Below are positions 8,914 through 18,819 of a stretch of DNA of 64,000 nucleotides, piece after piece. This DNA is from Devosia elaeis (lineage in GTDB: Bacteria > Pseudomonadota > Alphaproteobacteria > Rhizobiales > Devosiaceae): the NCBI RefSeq assembly GCF_001650025.1, contig NZ_LVVY01000081.1, positions 1-64,000 on the forward strand, given 5' to 3'. Each line of letters begins with the position of its first letter. The stretch's first letter is position 1. Under the pieces are notes generated by a model. That model was not told the origin of the DNA, searched no databases, and saw only the letters and a list, made by a program, of their open reading frames with translations. Made by a program: the position numbers and the translations under genes.

Positions 8914-9700
8914 GAAAGGCCTCCTTGAGAAATTGCCGCATCAGCGCCGCCAGCTTCTTCGGCTGCTCGATGGATGGAATATGCCCGGTGCCGGGCAGGA
9001 TTTCGAAGCGGGCGCCGGGAATGCGCGCCGCGCCGGCCCGCACCAGATCCGGCGGGGTGGCGCCGTCTTCGGCGCCGGCAATGACCAGGGTGGGAACGGC
9101 GATGGCGCCGGCTTGCGCGGTCAGGTCGGCATCGCGCAGGGTGGCGCAGGTGGCGGCATAGCCCTTGGGATCGGCGCGCAGGAAGAGGTTGCGCCAGAGC
9201 GCCAATTGATCCGGCCGGGTGCTGCGGAATTGCGGGCTGAACCAGCGCTCCATGATCGGATCGGCAATGGCGGCCAGGCCGGAATTCAGCACCGTATGGG
9301 CGCGATCGTTCCACATGGCCGCGTCGCCGACCTTGGGCGCGGTGTTGGACAGGACCAGAGCCGCGAGGCGCTGGGGGGCGCGCAGGGCGAAACCCTGGCC
9401 GATCAGCCCGCCCACCGAGACACCGCACAGAGCCGGCCGCTCGAAACCGACATGGTCGAGCAGGCCCGCGAGGTCGTTCACATGATCATCGAGGCTGTAA
9501 TCGCCGGCCGGCGCGTCGCTGAGGCCATGGCCGCGCTTGTCATAAGAGAGAATGCGATAGTCGTCCGCCAATTCGGCGATCAGCCCGTCCCAGATGCGGG
9601 CATCGGTGCCCAGGGAATTGACCAGGGCCAGGGCCGGAGCGCCGGCCGGGCCGGACAGGCGGTAATGCAGCAGCACATCTTGGATGCGGACGACGTTCAT
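8906..9700 (-). CDS. pcaD: 3-oxoadipate enol-lactonase
   Basis: A 264-residue alpha/beta hydrolase that opens 3-oxoadipate enol-lactone to 3-oxoadipate. The nucleophile serine is in GVSVGG (LCGVSVGGLIGQG), the general acid/base histidine near GTGHIPSIEQP, and the oxyanion region in NSLGTDARIWD. It is the first gene of pcaDCHGB, with GGAGGGGAAAT directly before the ATG, and is divergent from pcaQ. Products 3-oxoadipate-CoA transferase (pcaIJ) and thiolase (pcaF) needed next are not in the window. Confidence 0.95.
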   Translation of the reverse strand: MNVVRIQDVLLHYRLSGPAGAPALALVNSLGTDARIWDGLIAELADDYRILSYDKRGHGLSDAPAGDYSLDDHVNDLAGLLDHVGFERPALCGVSVGGLIGQGFALRAPQRLAALVLSNTAPKVGDAAMWNDRAHTVLNSGLAAIADPIMERWFSPQFRSTRPDQLALWRNLFLRADPKGYAATCATLRDADLTAQAGAIAVPTLVIAGAEDGATPPDLVRAGAARIPGARFEILPGTGHIPSIEQPKKLAALMRQFLKEAFHG

Positions 9701-9768
9701 ATTTCCCCTCCGGAAGGGATTTAAGGGATTGGCAGCGTCGGAGTAAAATGATTACTCACCGCCACATC

Positions 9769-9784
9769 ATAACCACCAACTTAT
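9769..9784. promoter_or_regulatory. Candidate PcaQ binding site in the pcaD-pcaQ gap
   Basis: ATAACCACCAACTTAT has a perfect ATAACC left half and a degenerate right half. The published rhizobial PcaQ site, as I recall it, is ATAACC-N4-GGTTAA. It lies about 70 bases from the pcaD start and 54 from pcaQ, the right place for a LysR activator. One half departs from consensus, so this is a tentative call. Confidence 0.45.
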
Positions 9785-9837
9785 AGAAACCGGCCGCACT
9801 CGGTCCAAATTCCGGAAAATCTGCGCTTAGGATAACC

Positions 9838-10770
9838 ATGGCACCGCGCATCATCGACCCCAGGATCAAAATCCGCCACATTGCCTGCTTTCTGGAAGTG
9901 GCGCGGCTGCGCAGCGTGGGCAATGCCGCTGAGGCGCTCAATATCAGCCAGCCGGCGGCCTCCAAGACGGTGCAGGAGCTGGAGGAGGTGCTGGGGGGCG
10001 TGCTGTTCGACCGCAGCCGGCGGCGGCTGGCGCTGACCCCGTTCGGGGAAGTGTTCTATCGCTATGCCTCGACCAGCATCGCCGCCCTGCGGCAGGGGAT
10101 CGAGGCGGCGCGCGGCGGGCAGGAGGCGGCCCTGGTCAAGATCGGCGCCCTGCCCTCGGTCTCGGCGCGCATCCTGCCCGAGGCGGTGCGGCGCTTCTTC
10201 CTCGCCGAGCCGGGCATCAACAACCGCATCATTACCGGCCCCAATTCCTATCTGCTGTCGCTGCTGCGCACCGGCGATGTCGACCTGATCATCGGGCGCA
10301 TGGCCGAGCCGGAAGCCATGCTGGGCCTCAGTTTCGAGCATCTCTATTCCGAGCGCGTGGTGCTGGCCGTCCGGCCCGACCATCCCCTGCTGTCGGCCCG
10401 CGACTTCAATCTCGGCATGATCGAGGGCTACCAGCGGCTGATGCCGACGCCCGGCTCGGTGATCCGGCCATTGGTACAGCGCATGCTGCTGGCCTATGGG
10501 ATCGGCCCGCAAAGCGAGGAGGTGGAGACGGTGTCCAATGCCTTCGGCCGCGCCTACGTCCGGCGCAGCGACGCCGTCTGGTTCATTTCCGAAGGCGTGG
10601 TGGCCGATGACGTGGCCGAAGGCTATCTGCGGCTGCTGGCGGTGGATATGAGCGAAACCCAGGGGCCGGTGGGCTTCACCACCCAAGCGGGCACCGTGCC
10701 GGGCCTGGCCGTCACCGCCTTCATGCAGACGGTGCGCGACGTGGCGGCGGATCTGCGCGGCGCGGATTAG
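9838..10770 (+). CDS. pcaQ: LysR family activator of the protocatechuate operon
   Basis: A 310-residue LysR regulator. Residues 1-65 carry the helix-turn-helix (VGNAAEALNISQPAASKTVQ), followed by the two-lobed effector domain. IKIRHIACFLEVARLRSV at the N terminus is characteristic of the PcaQ/CatR-like group. It is divergent from pcaD, the arrangement known from Agrobacterium and Sinorhizobium, where PcaQ activates pcaDCHGB in response to pathway carboxymuconolactone. An AGGA site lies before the ATG. Confidence 0.93.
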   Translation: MAPRIIDPRIKIRHIACFLEVARLRSVGNAAEALNISQPAASKTVQELEEVLGGVLFDRSRRRLALTPFGEVFYRYASTSIAALRQGIEAARGGQEAALVKIGALPSVSARILPEAVRRFFLAEPGINNRIITGPNSYLLSLLRTGDVDLIIGRMAEPEAMLGLSFEHLYSERVVLAVRPDHPLLSARDFNLGMIEGYQRLMPTPGSVIRPLVQRMLLAYGIGPQSEEVETVSNAFGRAYVRRSDAVWFISEGVVADDVAEGYLRLLAVDMSETQGPVGFTTQAGTVPGLAVTAFMQTVRDVAADLRGAD

Positions 10771-10814
10771 ATCGCACCTTCTGCCTCTCAGAGGGGCAGT
10801 GTCGGGTTCTTTCT

Positions 10815-10870
10815 GATGGGCCTTCACCCCTCACCCCGGCCCTCTCCCCTGAGGGGCGAGGGGGCGATGG
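10815..10870. repeat. Intergenic repeat, CTTCACCCCTCACCCC family
   Basis: The element runs through CTCTCCCCTGAGGGGCGAG and is nearly identical to a copy at 23110-23158. It is followed by a degraded copy of the CCTCATCCTGACAGGCTCA repeat around 10900-10935. The 189-base gap between the convergent pcaQ and AraC genes contains nothing else that I can see. Confidence 0.7.
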
Positions 10871-10959
10871 AGCCCGGGGATTTTGACCTGAAACACCAGT
10901 AGACCTCATCCTGACAGGCTCAACATGAGGCCTGCTGGGAACGCATAGCGGGAAAAGCC

Positions 10960-13040
<2,081 letters not shown>

Positions 13041-13070
13041 ACCGGCCATGCCGGCAGCGGCACCAAAAGC

Positions 13071-13103
13071 AAGACCCCGCCACCGAAGTGGCGGGGTCTT
13101 TTC
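13071..13103. terminator. Bidirectional rho-independent terminator between pobA and the TRAP operon
   Basis: The perfect 13-base arms AAGACCCCGCCAC and GTGGCGGGGTCTT enclose the loop CGAA and are followed by TTTT. It serves the convergent pobA and dctP transcripts. Confidence 0.9.
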
Positions 13104-13120
13104 GCTGGTCCCAAGAAGGA

Positions 13121-14143
13121 TCAGTTGGTTTCGGCGACGATGGCGGCGCGGGCCGCATCCAGCAGGGCCTGGCCGTCCAGGCCGGCGGAGGACATGTCGG
13201 CCAGCCATTCCTCGATCGTGGGCTGCGCCGCATCGATCCAGCGCTGGGTTTCGGCTTCGTCGAGCTGGACGATATTGTTGCCGGCATTCACCGCGATGGA
13301 GAGGCCGGTGGCGTCGCCATTGTCCATGACGCGGCCGAATTGCCGAGACACTTCGAGGCCCGAATGGGCATCAATGATCGCCTTCAGGTCGTCCGGCAGG
13401 TTGTTGTAGCTGTCCTGGTTCATGATGAAGCCGAAGGTCTGGCTATAGAGGCCATGATCGCCGGTGAAGCCGGTATGGTTCCTGACCAGTTCGGCGATGC
13501 GCAGCGAGGGGGTGACTTCCCACGGAATGGTGGTCGCCTCGATCACGCCCTTGGACAAAGCTTCCGGCGTCTCGGGCACCGGCATGCCGACCGGCTCGGC
13601 GCCGAGCTGGGCCAGCATGTTGGAGATGATGCGCGAACCGCCACGCACCTTCATGCCCTGCAAATCCTCGAGGCTGTTGATCGGCTCCTTGGAGTGGAAC
13701 AGGCCCGGGCCGTGGGTGTGCAGGGCAATGACATGGACGCCGGCATATTCGTCGGCGGCGTGTTCCATGGCGTAATTGTAGAAGGCGGCCGAGGAATCCT
13801 CGCCATTGGTGATCAGGAAGGGCAGCTCGAACACTTCCGACTTGGGGAAGCGCCCCGGCGTATAGCCGAGCACCGTCCAGATGATATCGACGACGCCATC
13901 CTTGGCCTGGTCGTAGAGGCTGGCGGGCGCGCCGCCGAGCTGCATGGCCGGATAGAGTTCGAAGGCGATGCGGCCGCCCGATTCCTCGGTCACCATGGCG
14001 GCCCAGGGCTCGATAGCCTGGGCGGGGATGGTGGCCTGGGCCGGCAGCATCTGGTGAATGCGCAGGGTGACTTCCTGGGCAAAGGCCGTGCCGGACATGG
14101 CCAGGGCCGCCAGCGCCCCCAGAACGAACATTTTGGTCTTCAT
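13121..14143 (-). CDS. TRAP transporter substrate-binding protein (DctP type)
   Basis: A 340-residue periplasmic receptor with a clear signal peptide (MKTKMFVLGALAALAMSGTAFA). The mature part has the DctP fold; MKVRGGSRIISNMLAQLGAEPVGMP carries the conserved arginine-containing strand that binds a carboxylate. It belongs to the DctP-M-Q set that ends at this terminator. The location, between pobA and a hydroxycinnamate operon and divergent from the MarR gene, suggests that it captures an aromatic acid such as coumarate, ferulate or 4-hydroxybenzoate. That substrate is inference. The start has AGGGAGGG upstream. Confidence 0.93.
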   Translation of the reverse strand: MKTKMFVLGALAALAMSGTAFAQEVTLRIHQMLPAQATIPAQAIEPWAAMVTEESGGRIAFELYPAMQLGGAPASLYDQAKDGVVDIIWTVLGYTPGRFPKSEVFELPFLITNGEDSSAAFYNYAMEHAADEYAGVHVIALHTHGPGLFHSKEPINSLEDLQGMKVRGGSRIISNMLAQLGAEPVGMPVPETPEALSKGVIEATTIPWEVTPSLRIAELVRNHTGFTGDHGLYSQTFGFIMNQDSYNNLPDDLKAIIDAHSGLEVSRQFGRVMDNGDATGLSIAVNAGNNIVQLDEAETQRWIDAAQPTIEEWLADMSSAGLDGQALLDAARAAIVAETN

Positions 14144-14235
14144 TGGGTATCCCTCCCTTGAGATGGCCGGCCGTTTTGGCCGGATCGTATAGTCCCGCGC
14201 CACCCCCTTCCTCCGAGGCGGCGCGGCATCTTCTC

Positions 14236-15561
14236 CTAGTAGAACCACCACACCAGACAGAGGGTGAGCGGTGGAAAGGCCACCAGGATGATGGTGCGGA
14301 CGACGTCGCTCAACACGAACGGCGTCACCCCGCGATAGGTCTCCGACAATCTGGTGCCGGGCGACATGGAATTGATGATGAACAGGTTCATGCCCACCGG
14401 CGGGGTGATCAGGCCGACCTCCACGGCGATCAGCACGAGAATGCTGAACCAGATGCCGAATTCATCGGGCGCCATGCCGAAATCGAGCACCATCATCATC
14501 GGATAGAGAATGGGAATGGTCAGCAGGATCATGGACAGCGAATCCATGACGCAGCCCAGGACCAGGTAGAACAGCAGCACGATGGTGAGCACGATCCAGG
14601 GATTGAAGCCCTGCTCGCCGATCCAGTGGGCGGCCACCTGCGGCAATTGCGACAGAGCGAGAAAGCCGTTGAGCACCGCCGCCCCGAAGACGATGAGGAA
14701 GATCATCGCCGTGGACAAGGCCGTGGACAGGAGCGCATCGCGCACATTGGCCCAGGTGAGGCTGCGATAGGCCAGGGCGATCAGCCCCGTGCCGGCGGCG
14801 CCGATGGCCGCCGCCTCGGTGGGCGTGAAAATGCCGGTATAGATGCCGCCGATCACCAGCACGAAGACGGCGAGGACCGGCCAGATCTCGAACAGGGCCC
14901 GGAAGCGCTCGGCATAGGGCACGCGCTCCAGCTTGCCGCCGGATCCGGGGCGCAGGCGCACATAGATGGCGATGACGATGATATAGCCGAGCGCCGCCAG
15001 GAAGCCGGGAATGAAGGCGCCCATGAACAGCTTGGCGATGTTCTGCTCGGTGAGGACGGCAAAGATGACCAGGATGACCGAAGGCGGAATGAGGATGCCC
15101 AGCGTGCCGCCCGCGGCAACCGTGCCGGTGGCGAGCGCATCGGAATAGCCATATTTCTTGAGCTCGGGCAGGGCCACGCGCCCCATGGTGGCGGCGGTGG
15201 CCAGCGAGGAGCCGACGATGGAGCCGAAACCGGCGCTGGCCCCGATCGCCGCCATGGCGACCCCGCCCTTGCGATGGCCGAGCCAGGCCGTGGCCGCGGT
15301 GAAAATCTTGCTCGACAACCCGCTCAGCGTGGCGAACTGGCCCATGAGCAGAAACAGCGGCACGACCGACAGCGAATGGGACGCGAAGGTGGTATAGCTC
15401 AGCGTCTTGAACTGGGCCATGACCGGGTTGAAGTTCTTGGTGATCATCCAGGTGCCGAAAATGCCGATCGCCATCATGGCGAGACCGATCGGCACGCGCA
15501 GGAAGACCAGCAGCAGGACGGCGGGAATGCCCAGCAGGCCAAGGATAAGATTGGTGGTCAA
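14236..15561 (-). CDS. TRAP transporter large permease (DctM type)
   Basis: A 441-residue membrane protein with about 12 predicted helices. It is the sodium-coupled transport subunit of the TRAP system. Family motifs seen are ASAGFGSIVGSSLATAATMG and GILIPPSVILVIFAVLTEQ. The start codon is TTG (TTGACC) overlapping the dctQ stop as TTGA, with GGGGAGCGAG just before it. This gives the usual family length; the much longer frame open to 16050 merely runs antiphase through dctQ. Confidence 0.93.
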   Translation of the reverse strand: MTTNLILGLLGIPAVLLLVFLRVPIGLAMMAIGIFGTWMITKNFNPVMAQFKTLSYTTFASHSLSVVPLFLLMGQFATLSGLSSKIFTAATAWLGHRKGGVAMAAIGASAGFGSIVGSSLATAATMGRVALPELKKYGYSDALATGTVAAGGTLGILIPPSVILVIFAVLTEQNIAKLFMGAFIPGFLAALGYIIVIAIYVRLRPGSGGKLERVPYAERFRALFEIWPVLAVFVLVIGGIYTGIFTPTEAAAIGAAGTGLIALAYRSLTWANVRDALLSTALSTAMIFLIVFGAAVLNGFLALSQLPQVAAHWIGEQGFNPWIVLTIVLLFYLVLGCVMDSLSMILLTIPILYPMMMVLDFGMAPDEFGIWFSILVLIAVEVGLITPPVGMNLFIINSMSPGTRLSETYRGVTPFVLSDVVRTIILVAFPPLTLCLVWWFY

Positions 15562-16100
15562 TGCTCGCTCCCCACGTGCTTTGGCGGTGCCTTGCCGGCG
15601 AGGGCGTCTGTGACGGAGCGGCCCAGGACGAAAATCGAGACCAGAACCAGGACCACGGCCCCGATCAGGCCGGCCAGGAAGGCCCAGCCCAGCGGCAGGC
15701 CGAGCAGGATGGTGGTCTCGCGGTAGTTGAACTTGTCGATCATGCCGGCATAGAGACGCCAGGCGATGAAGGCGGCGGCCAGGAACATCATCAGGTCGGT
15801 GACCACCAGGATCCAGGCATTGACGCGGCCGCTGAAGGCATCGGTCACCAGGGAGACCAGGGCGTGGCCGCGCATCAGATGCGCCCAGGGGAGAAAGGCG
15901 AAAACCGCAAATCCCATGCCCACCGAAATCAGCTCGTAATCGCCCAGGATCGGCTTGAGACCGGCCCAGATGAAGGTGCGCCCGATGACACTGACGACAA
16001 CCACGGCGACCATGGCCAGCAGCACGATGCCGCCGGCAATGGCCATCCATTTCGCCAGCCCATGCGTGGCCCGTCCCAACAAGGAACTGTCACTGAACAC
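15558..16100 (-). CDS. TRAP transporter small permease (DctQ type)
   Basis: A 180-residue protein with four hydrophobic segments (for example WMAIAGGIVLLAMVAVVVVS at about 18-37 and ILVVTDLMMFLAAAFIAW in the third quarter). It is the small membrane subunit that links receptor and DctM. Translation starts at GTG with GGGGGGAGGAATCC directly upstream. It is the first gene of dctQ-dctM-dctP and faces the MarR gene across a 250-base control region. Confidence 0.92.
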   Translation of the reverse strand: MFSDSSLLGRATHGLAKWMAIAGGIVLLAMVAVVVVSVIGRTFIWAGLKPILGDYELISVGMGFAVFAFLPWAHLMRGHALVSLVTDAFSGRVNAWILVVTDLMMFLAAAFIAWRLYAGMIDKFNYRETTILLGLPLGWAFLAGLIGAVVLVLVSIFVLGRSVTDALAGKAPPKHVGSEH

Positions 16101-16287
16101 GGATTCCTCCCCCCGTTTCCTGTCGATTTAAGGCCGCTCGCCCGGCCAAGTAAAATGATAAATTCCCGCCATTCCATAACCCCATGATTATCGCATCGGC
16201 GAGGCGGACGAAGAAATGCGCCAAAGCGGGGGTGGTTCGATAACTTGAACCGAATGACGGCCTGCATCGACGGCCCGCCCGGGCAAA

Positions 16288-16302
16288 GTTATAGTGGATA
16301 AC
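16288..16302. promoter_or_regulatory. Inverted repeat GTTAT-N5-ATAAC, probable MarR operator (copy 1)
   Basis: GTTAT and ATAAC arms are separated by AGTGG. The identical half-sites with the same 5-base spacing occur in front of the feruloyl-CoA synthase operon (21943-21963). The site lies in the divergent gap between the TRAP operon and the MarR gene, so the MarR protein may control itself, uptake and CoA activation together. A second imperfect element, GGTTC-N8-GAACC, lies about 45 bases to the left. Confidence 0.7.
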
Positions 16303-16353
16303 CAATTGGCGCCGGTGCTAGAAGCCGGCCCGGTCCGGGTCTCGAACACAGGA

Positions 16354-16839
16354 ATGAACGTGCCAATGCGCCGCGAACCGCCTCCGCCCCCTTCCCCGTC
16401 GCGCGAGATCGAGGCGGCGCTACGCACGGGCGCCACCACGGGCATTATCGGCTACCGGCTGCGGCGGGCACAGCTCAGCGTGTTCCAGAAATTCCTCTCG
16501 GTCTTCGACGAACTCAAGCTGCGGCCGGCGGACTATTCCGTCCTGGTGCTGATCGCCGACAATCCGGGCCGCAAGCAGACCGAAATCGCCGAAGTGCTGG
16601 GGGTCAAGCGCGCCAATTTCGTGACCCTGGTGCATGGGCTGGAAGAGCGCGGACTGGTGGAGCGCATCCCCTCCCATGCCGACAAGCGCGCCAATGCGCT
16701 GCATCTGACGGCGGCGGGTGAAGCGTTCCTCGCCCATGCGCGCGCCGTCCATGAGACGATGGAGCAGGAACTGATCGCGCGGCTGGGCGGAGAAAAGGCC
16801 CGCAAGACCCTGCTCGACCTGCTCGACCGGCTGACCTGA
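16354..16839 (+). CDS. MarR family transcriptional regulator, probable hydroxycinnamate-CoA-responsive repressor
   Basis: A 161-residue winged helix protein. RKQTEIAEVLGVKRANFVTLVHGLEERGLVER is the recognition helix and start of the wing, and HADKRANALHLTAAGE the wing itself. The N terminus has a proline-rich stretch (PPPPPSPS). A GTG at 16294 is in frame but lies inside the palindromic operator, so I prefer the ATG at 16354; 16366 is another option. MarR proteins beside hydroxycinnamate genes (CouR, FerC, PhdR) are relieved by the CoA ester or acid, and the shared operator upstream of the fcs operon supports the same role here. Confidence 0.88.
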   Translation: MNVPMRREPPPPPSPSREIEAALRTGATTGIIGYRLRRAQLSVFQKFLSVFDELKLRPADYSVLVLIADNPGRKQTEIAEVLGVKRANFVTLVHGLEERGLVERIPSHADKRANALHLTAAGEAFLAHARAVHETMEQELIARLGGEKARKTLLDLLDRLT

Positions 16840-16844
16840 ACGCG

Positions 16845-17636
16845 TCATCTGAACACCGGCGGCCGCTTTTCGAGAAAGGCGCGCAGCCCCTCCTCGGCAT
16901 CGGGGCCCGTCTGGCTCAGGGCCGCCGTCAGGCTTTCGGCATAAAGGCCCGCTTCGGGCGGCATGGAGCCGATCTGGGCGATGGCCTGGATGATGAAGCC
17001 ATTGATGGTAGGCGAATTTTTCGCAATCCGCCCGGCCAGTTCGAAGGCCTTGTCCAGTGCCTGTCCTTCGGGCACGAGATGGTGGGCCAGACCCAGCCGT
17101 TCGCCTTCGACGCCGGAATAGGTCCGGCCGGTCAGCATCATCTCGGTGAGACGATCCGGACCGATCAGCCGGGCGATCCGCACCGAACCACCGCCGCCGA
17201 CAAAAATGCCGCGCAGGCCCTCGGGCATCTGGAAACGCACGCTGTCCTCAGCCACACGCACATGGCAGGCGGCGGCGAATTCCAGCCCGCCACCCATGAC
17301 GGCGCCGCTCATGGCGGCGATTACGGGCACGGGCGAATGGGCGATCCGCGCCATGACGCCGTGCCAATTGCGCGAATGGGCCATGACCTCCAGCGGCTGG
17401 CGCGCCACATGCTGGGACAGGTCGAGCCCGGAGGAAAAATGCCCGCCGGCGCCGGAAATGACGATGGCCCGCGTCTGCTGCGGCACATCGGCGAAAAACG
17501 CATCGAGGGCCGCGACGAGATCGTCGTTGAGGGCATTGCGCTTTTCGGGACGGTTGAGCGTGAGATGGGCAATGGCGCCCTTCTGGTCGACGACCAGCAT
17601 ATCGGCCATGTTGTTTCCTTCGACTGGCGCGCTCAT
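16845..17636 (-). CDS. Enoyl-CoA hydratase/isomerase (crotonase family)
   Basis: A 263-residue crotonase. The oxyanion-hole segments are GHFSSGLDLS and SGAVMGGGLEFAAACHVR, and both catalytic glutamate positions of true hydratases are kept (GGGLEFA and MPEGLRGIF). It probably hydrates the cinnamoyl-CoA double bond in the beta-oxidative route. It is the last gene of the leftward operon and overlaps the thioesterase gene as ATGA. A second start at 17609 (MADMLVV) has a good AAGGAAA site and would remove nine residues. No vanillin dehydrogenase is next to it, which argues against the hydratase-lyase (retro-aldol) reading. Confidence 0.88.
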   Translation of the reverse strand: MSAPVEGNNMADMLVVDQKGAIAHLTLNRPEKRNALNDDLVAALDAFFADVPQQTRAIVISGAGGHFSSGLDLSQHVARQPLEVMAHSRNWHGVMARIAHSPVPVIAAMSGAVMGGGLEFAAACHVRVAEDSVRFQMPEGLRGIFVGGGGSVRIARLIGPDRLTEMMLTGRTYSGVEGERLGLAHHLVPEGQALDKAFELAGRIAKNSPTINGFIIQAIAQIGSMPPEAGLYAESLTAALSQTGPDAEEGLRAFLEKRPPVFR

Positions 17637-18049
17637 GCGGCACCCAGGAGTTTGCGGACCTCGTGGGGCAGCGGCGCGGAGCGAATGGCTCCATCCTCGC
17701 CGCGGATGACCCAGACGCGTTTCTCGTTCGCTTCGATCATGATGTCGCCATCGCGCCGCACCACATGCCGCACCCCGAAGCTGGAGCGGCCCAGCTCGGT
17801 GATGGCGCTCTGGATTTCGATGATGTCGCCGAAGCTCGACGGCCTGATGAAGCGGGCGCCGGTATCGACCATGGGAATGCCGGCAATGCCGTAATGATCC
17901 AGCCAATTGCGCTTGTGCATGGCAAAGGCGGCCGAGAGCAGCGCGGCGCTGGCATTGTCGAAGAAGCGGAAATAATTGGGGTAATAGACGATGCCGGCCG
18001 GGTCGCAATCGCCGAACTGGATTTCGACGCTCGTGGTGTTGGTCAACAT
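17633..18049 (-). CDS. Acyl-CoA thioesterase, 4-hydroxybenzoyl-CoA thioesterase type
   Basis: A 138-residue hotdog-fold protein. VEIQFGDCDPAGIVYYPNYF contains the catalytic aspartate motif of the Pseudomonas-type 4-hydroxybenzoyl-CoA thioesterase. In this operon it should release 4-hydroxybenzoate or vanillate from the aroyl-CoA made by thiolysis, feeding pobA and vanAB. GGAG lies upstream of the ATG at 18049, and the SDR gene ends nine bases before it. The exact acyl group is inferred from context. Confidence 0.87.
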   Translation of the reverse strand: MLTNTTSVEIQFGDCDPAGIVYYPNYFRFFDNASAALLSAAFAMHKRNWLDHYGIAGIPMVDTGARFIRPSSFGDIIEIQSAITELGRSSFGVRHVVRRDGDIMIEANEKRVWVIRGEDGAIRSAPLPHEVRKLLGAA

Positions 18050-18057
18050 GCCGGCTC

Positions 18058-18819
18058 CTATCTGGCGGCCATGCGCAGCGCGCCGTCGAGCCGCACCACT
18101 TCGCCGTTGAGATAATCGTTTTCTACCATGGCCCTGACCAGGGCCGCGAACTCGGATGGCTTGCCGAGGCGGGCCGGATTGGGGATCGACGCCGCCAATC
18201 CGTCCTGCACCTCCTGCGGCAATTCGGCGAGCAGCGGGGTGAGGAACAGGCCCGGCGCGATGGCGAGGACGCGGATGCCGAAGCGGGCGAATTCGCGGGC
18301 CGCCGGCAGGGTCAGCGAAACGATGCCGCCCTTGGAGGCGGCATAGGCGGCCTGGCCGATCTGCCCGTCGAAGGCGGCGACCGAGGCCGTAGAGATGATC
18401 ACGCCGCGCTGGCCATTTGCGTCCGGCTGGGCCAGCGACATGGCGTGGGCACAGAGCCGCATCATGTTGAAGCTGCCGACCAGATTGACATTGACGACGC
18501 GGGAAAAGGCATCGAGCGGCATGGGGCCATCGCGCCCGACAATGCGCGCGGCCGTGCCGATGCCGGCGCAATTGACCAGCACCGCGGGCGCGCCGAGCGC
18601 TTCGACAGCTTCCTGCACGGCGGCTTCGGCGCTGGCCGCATCGGCCACATCCACGGCGAAGAACCTGCCGCCCAGCTCGGCGGCAATCGCTTCGCCCTTT
18701 TCCGCATCCCGGTCGAATATCGCCGCGCGGGCTCCCGCCTCCACCAGAGCCCGCGCGGTCTGGGCGCCCAGCCCGGAGGCGGCGCCGGTGACGAAGACTG
18801 TCTTGCCGGAAATATCCAT
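18058..18819 (-). CDS. SDR family 3-hydroxyacyl-CoA dehydrogenase-like enzyme
   Basis: A 253-residue short-chain dehydrogenase. It has the NAD motif TGAASGLG, the NCAG motif in VLVNCAGIGTAAR, and the Ser-Tyr-Lys triad (STASVAAFDG then YAASKGG). The N-terminal strand and overall length resemble the type II 3-hydroxyacyl-CoA dehydrogenases (HSD10). It is placed to oxidise the 3-hydroxy-3-arylpropanoyl-CoA to the 3-keto form. I took the ATG at 18819, which overlaps the thiolase stop as TGATG; a GTG one codon earlier is possible. Confidence 0.88.
   Translation of the reverse strand: MDISGKTVFVTGAASGLGAQTARALVEAGARAAIFDRDAEKGEAIAAELGGRFFAVDVADAASAEAAVQEAVEALGAPAVLVNCAGIGTAARIVGRDGPMPLDAFSRVVNVNLVGSFNMMRLCAHAMSLAQPDANGQRGVIISTASVAAFDGQIGQAAYAASKGGIVSLTLPAAREFARFGIRVLAIAPGLFLTPLLAELPQEVQDGLAASIPNPARLGKPSEFAALVRAMVENDYLNGEVVRLDGALRMAAR

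Noticed and set aside
14143-15726. A + strand frame opposite dctM rich in His, Gln and Asp
   Set aside because: It is the mirror of transmembrane codons of DctM; composition is typical of an antisense frame.
16845-17636. Feruloyl-CoA hydratase-lyase (retro-aldol) reading of the crotonase
   Set aside because: A dehydrogenase, thiolase and thioesterase are in the same operon and no vanillin dehydrogenase is seen, which fits beta-oxidation better. It is not excluded by sequence alone.
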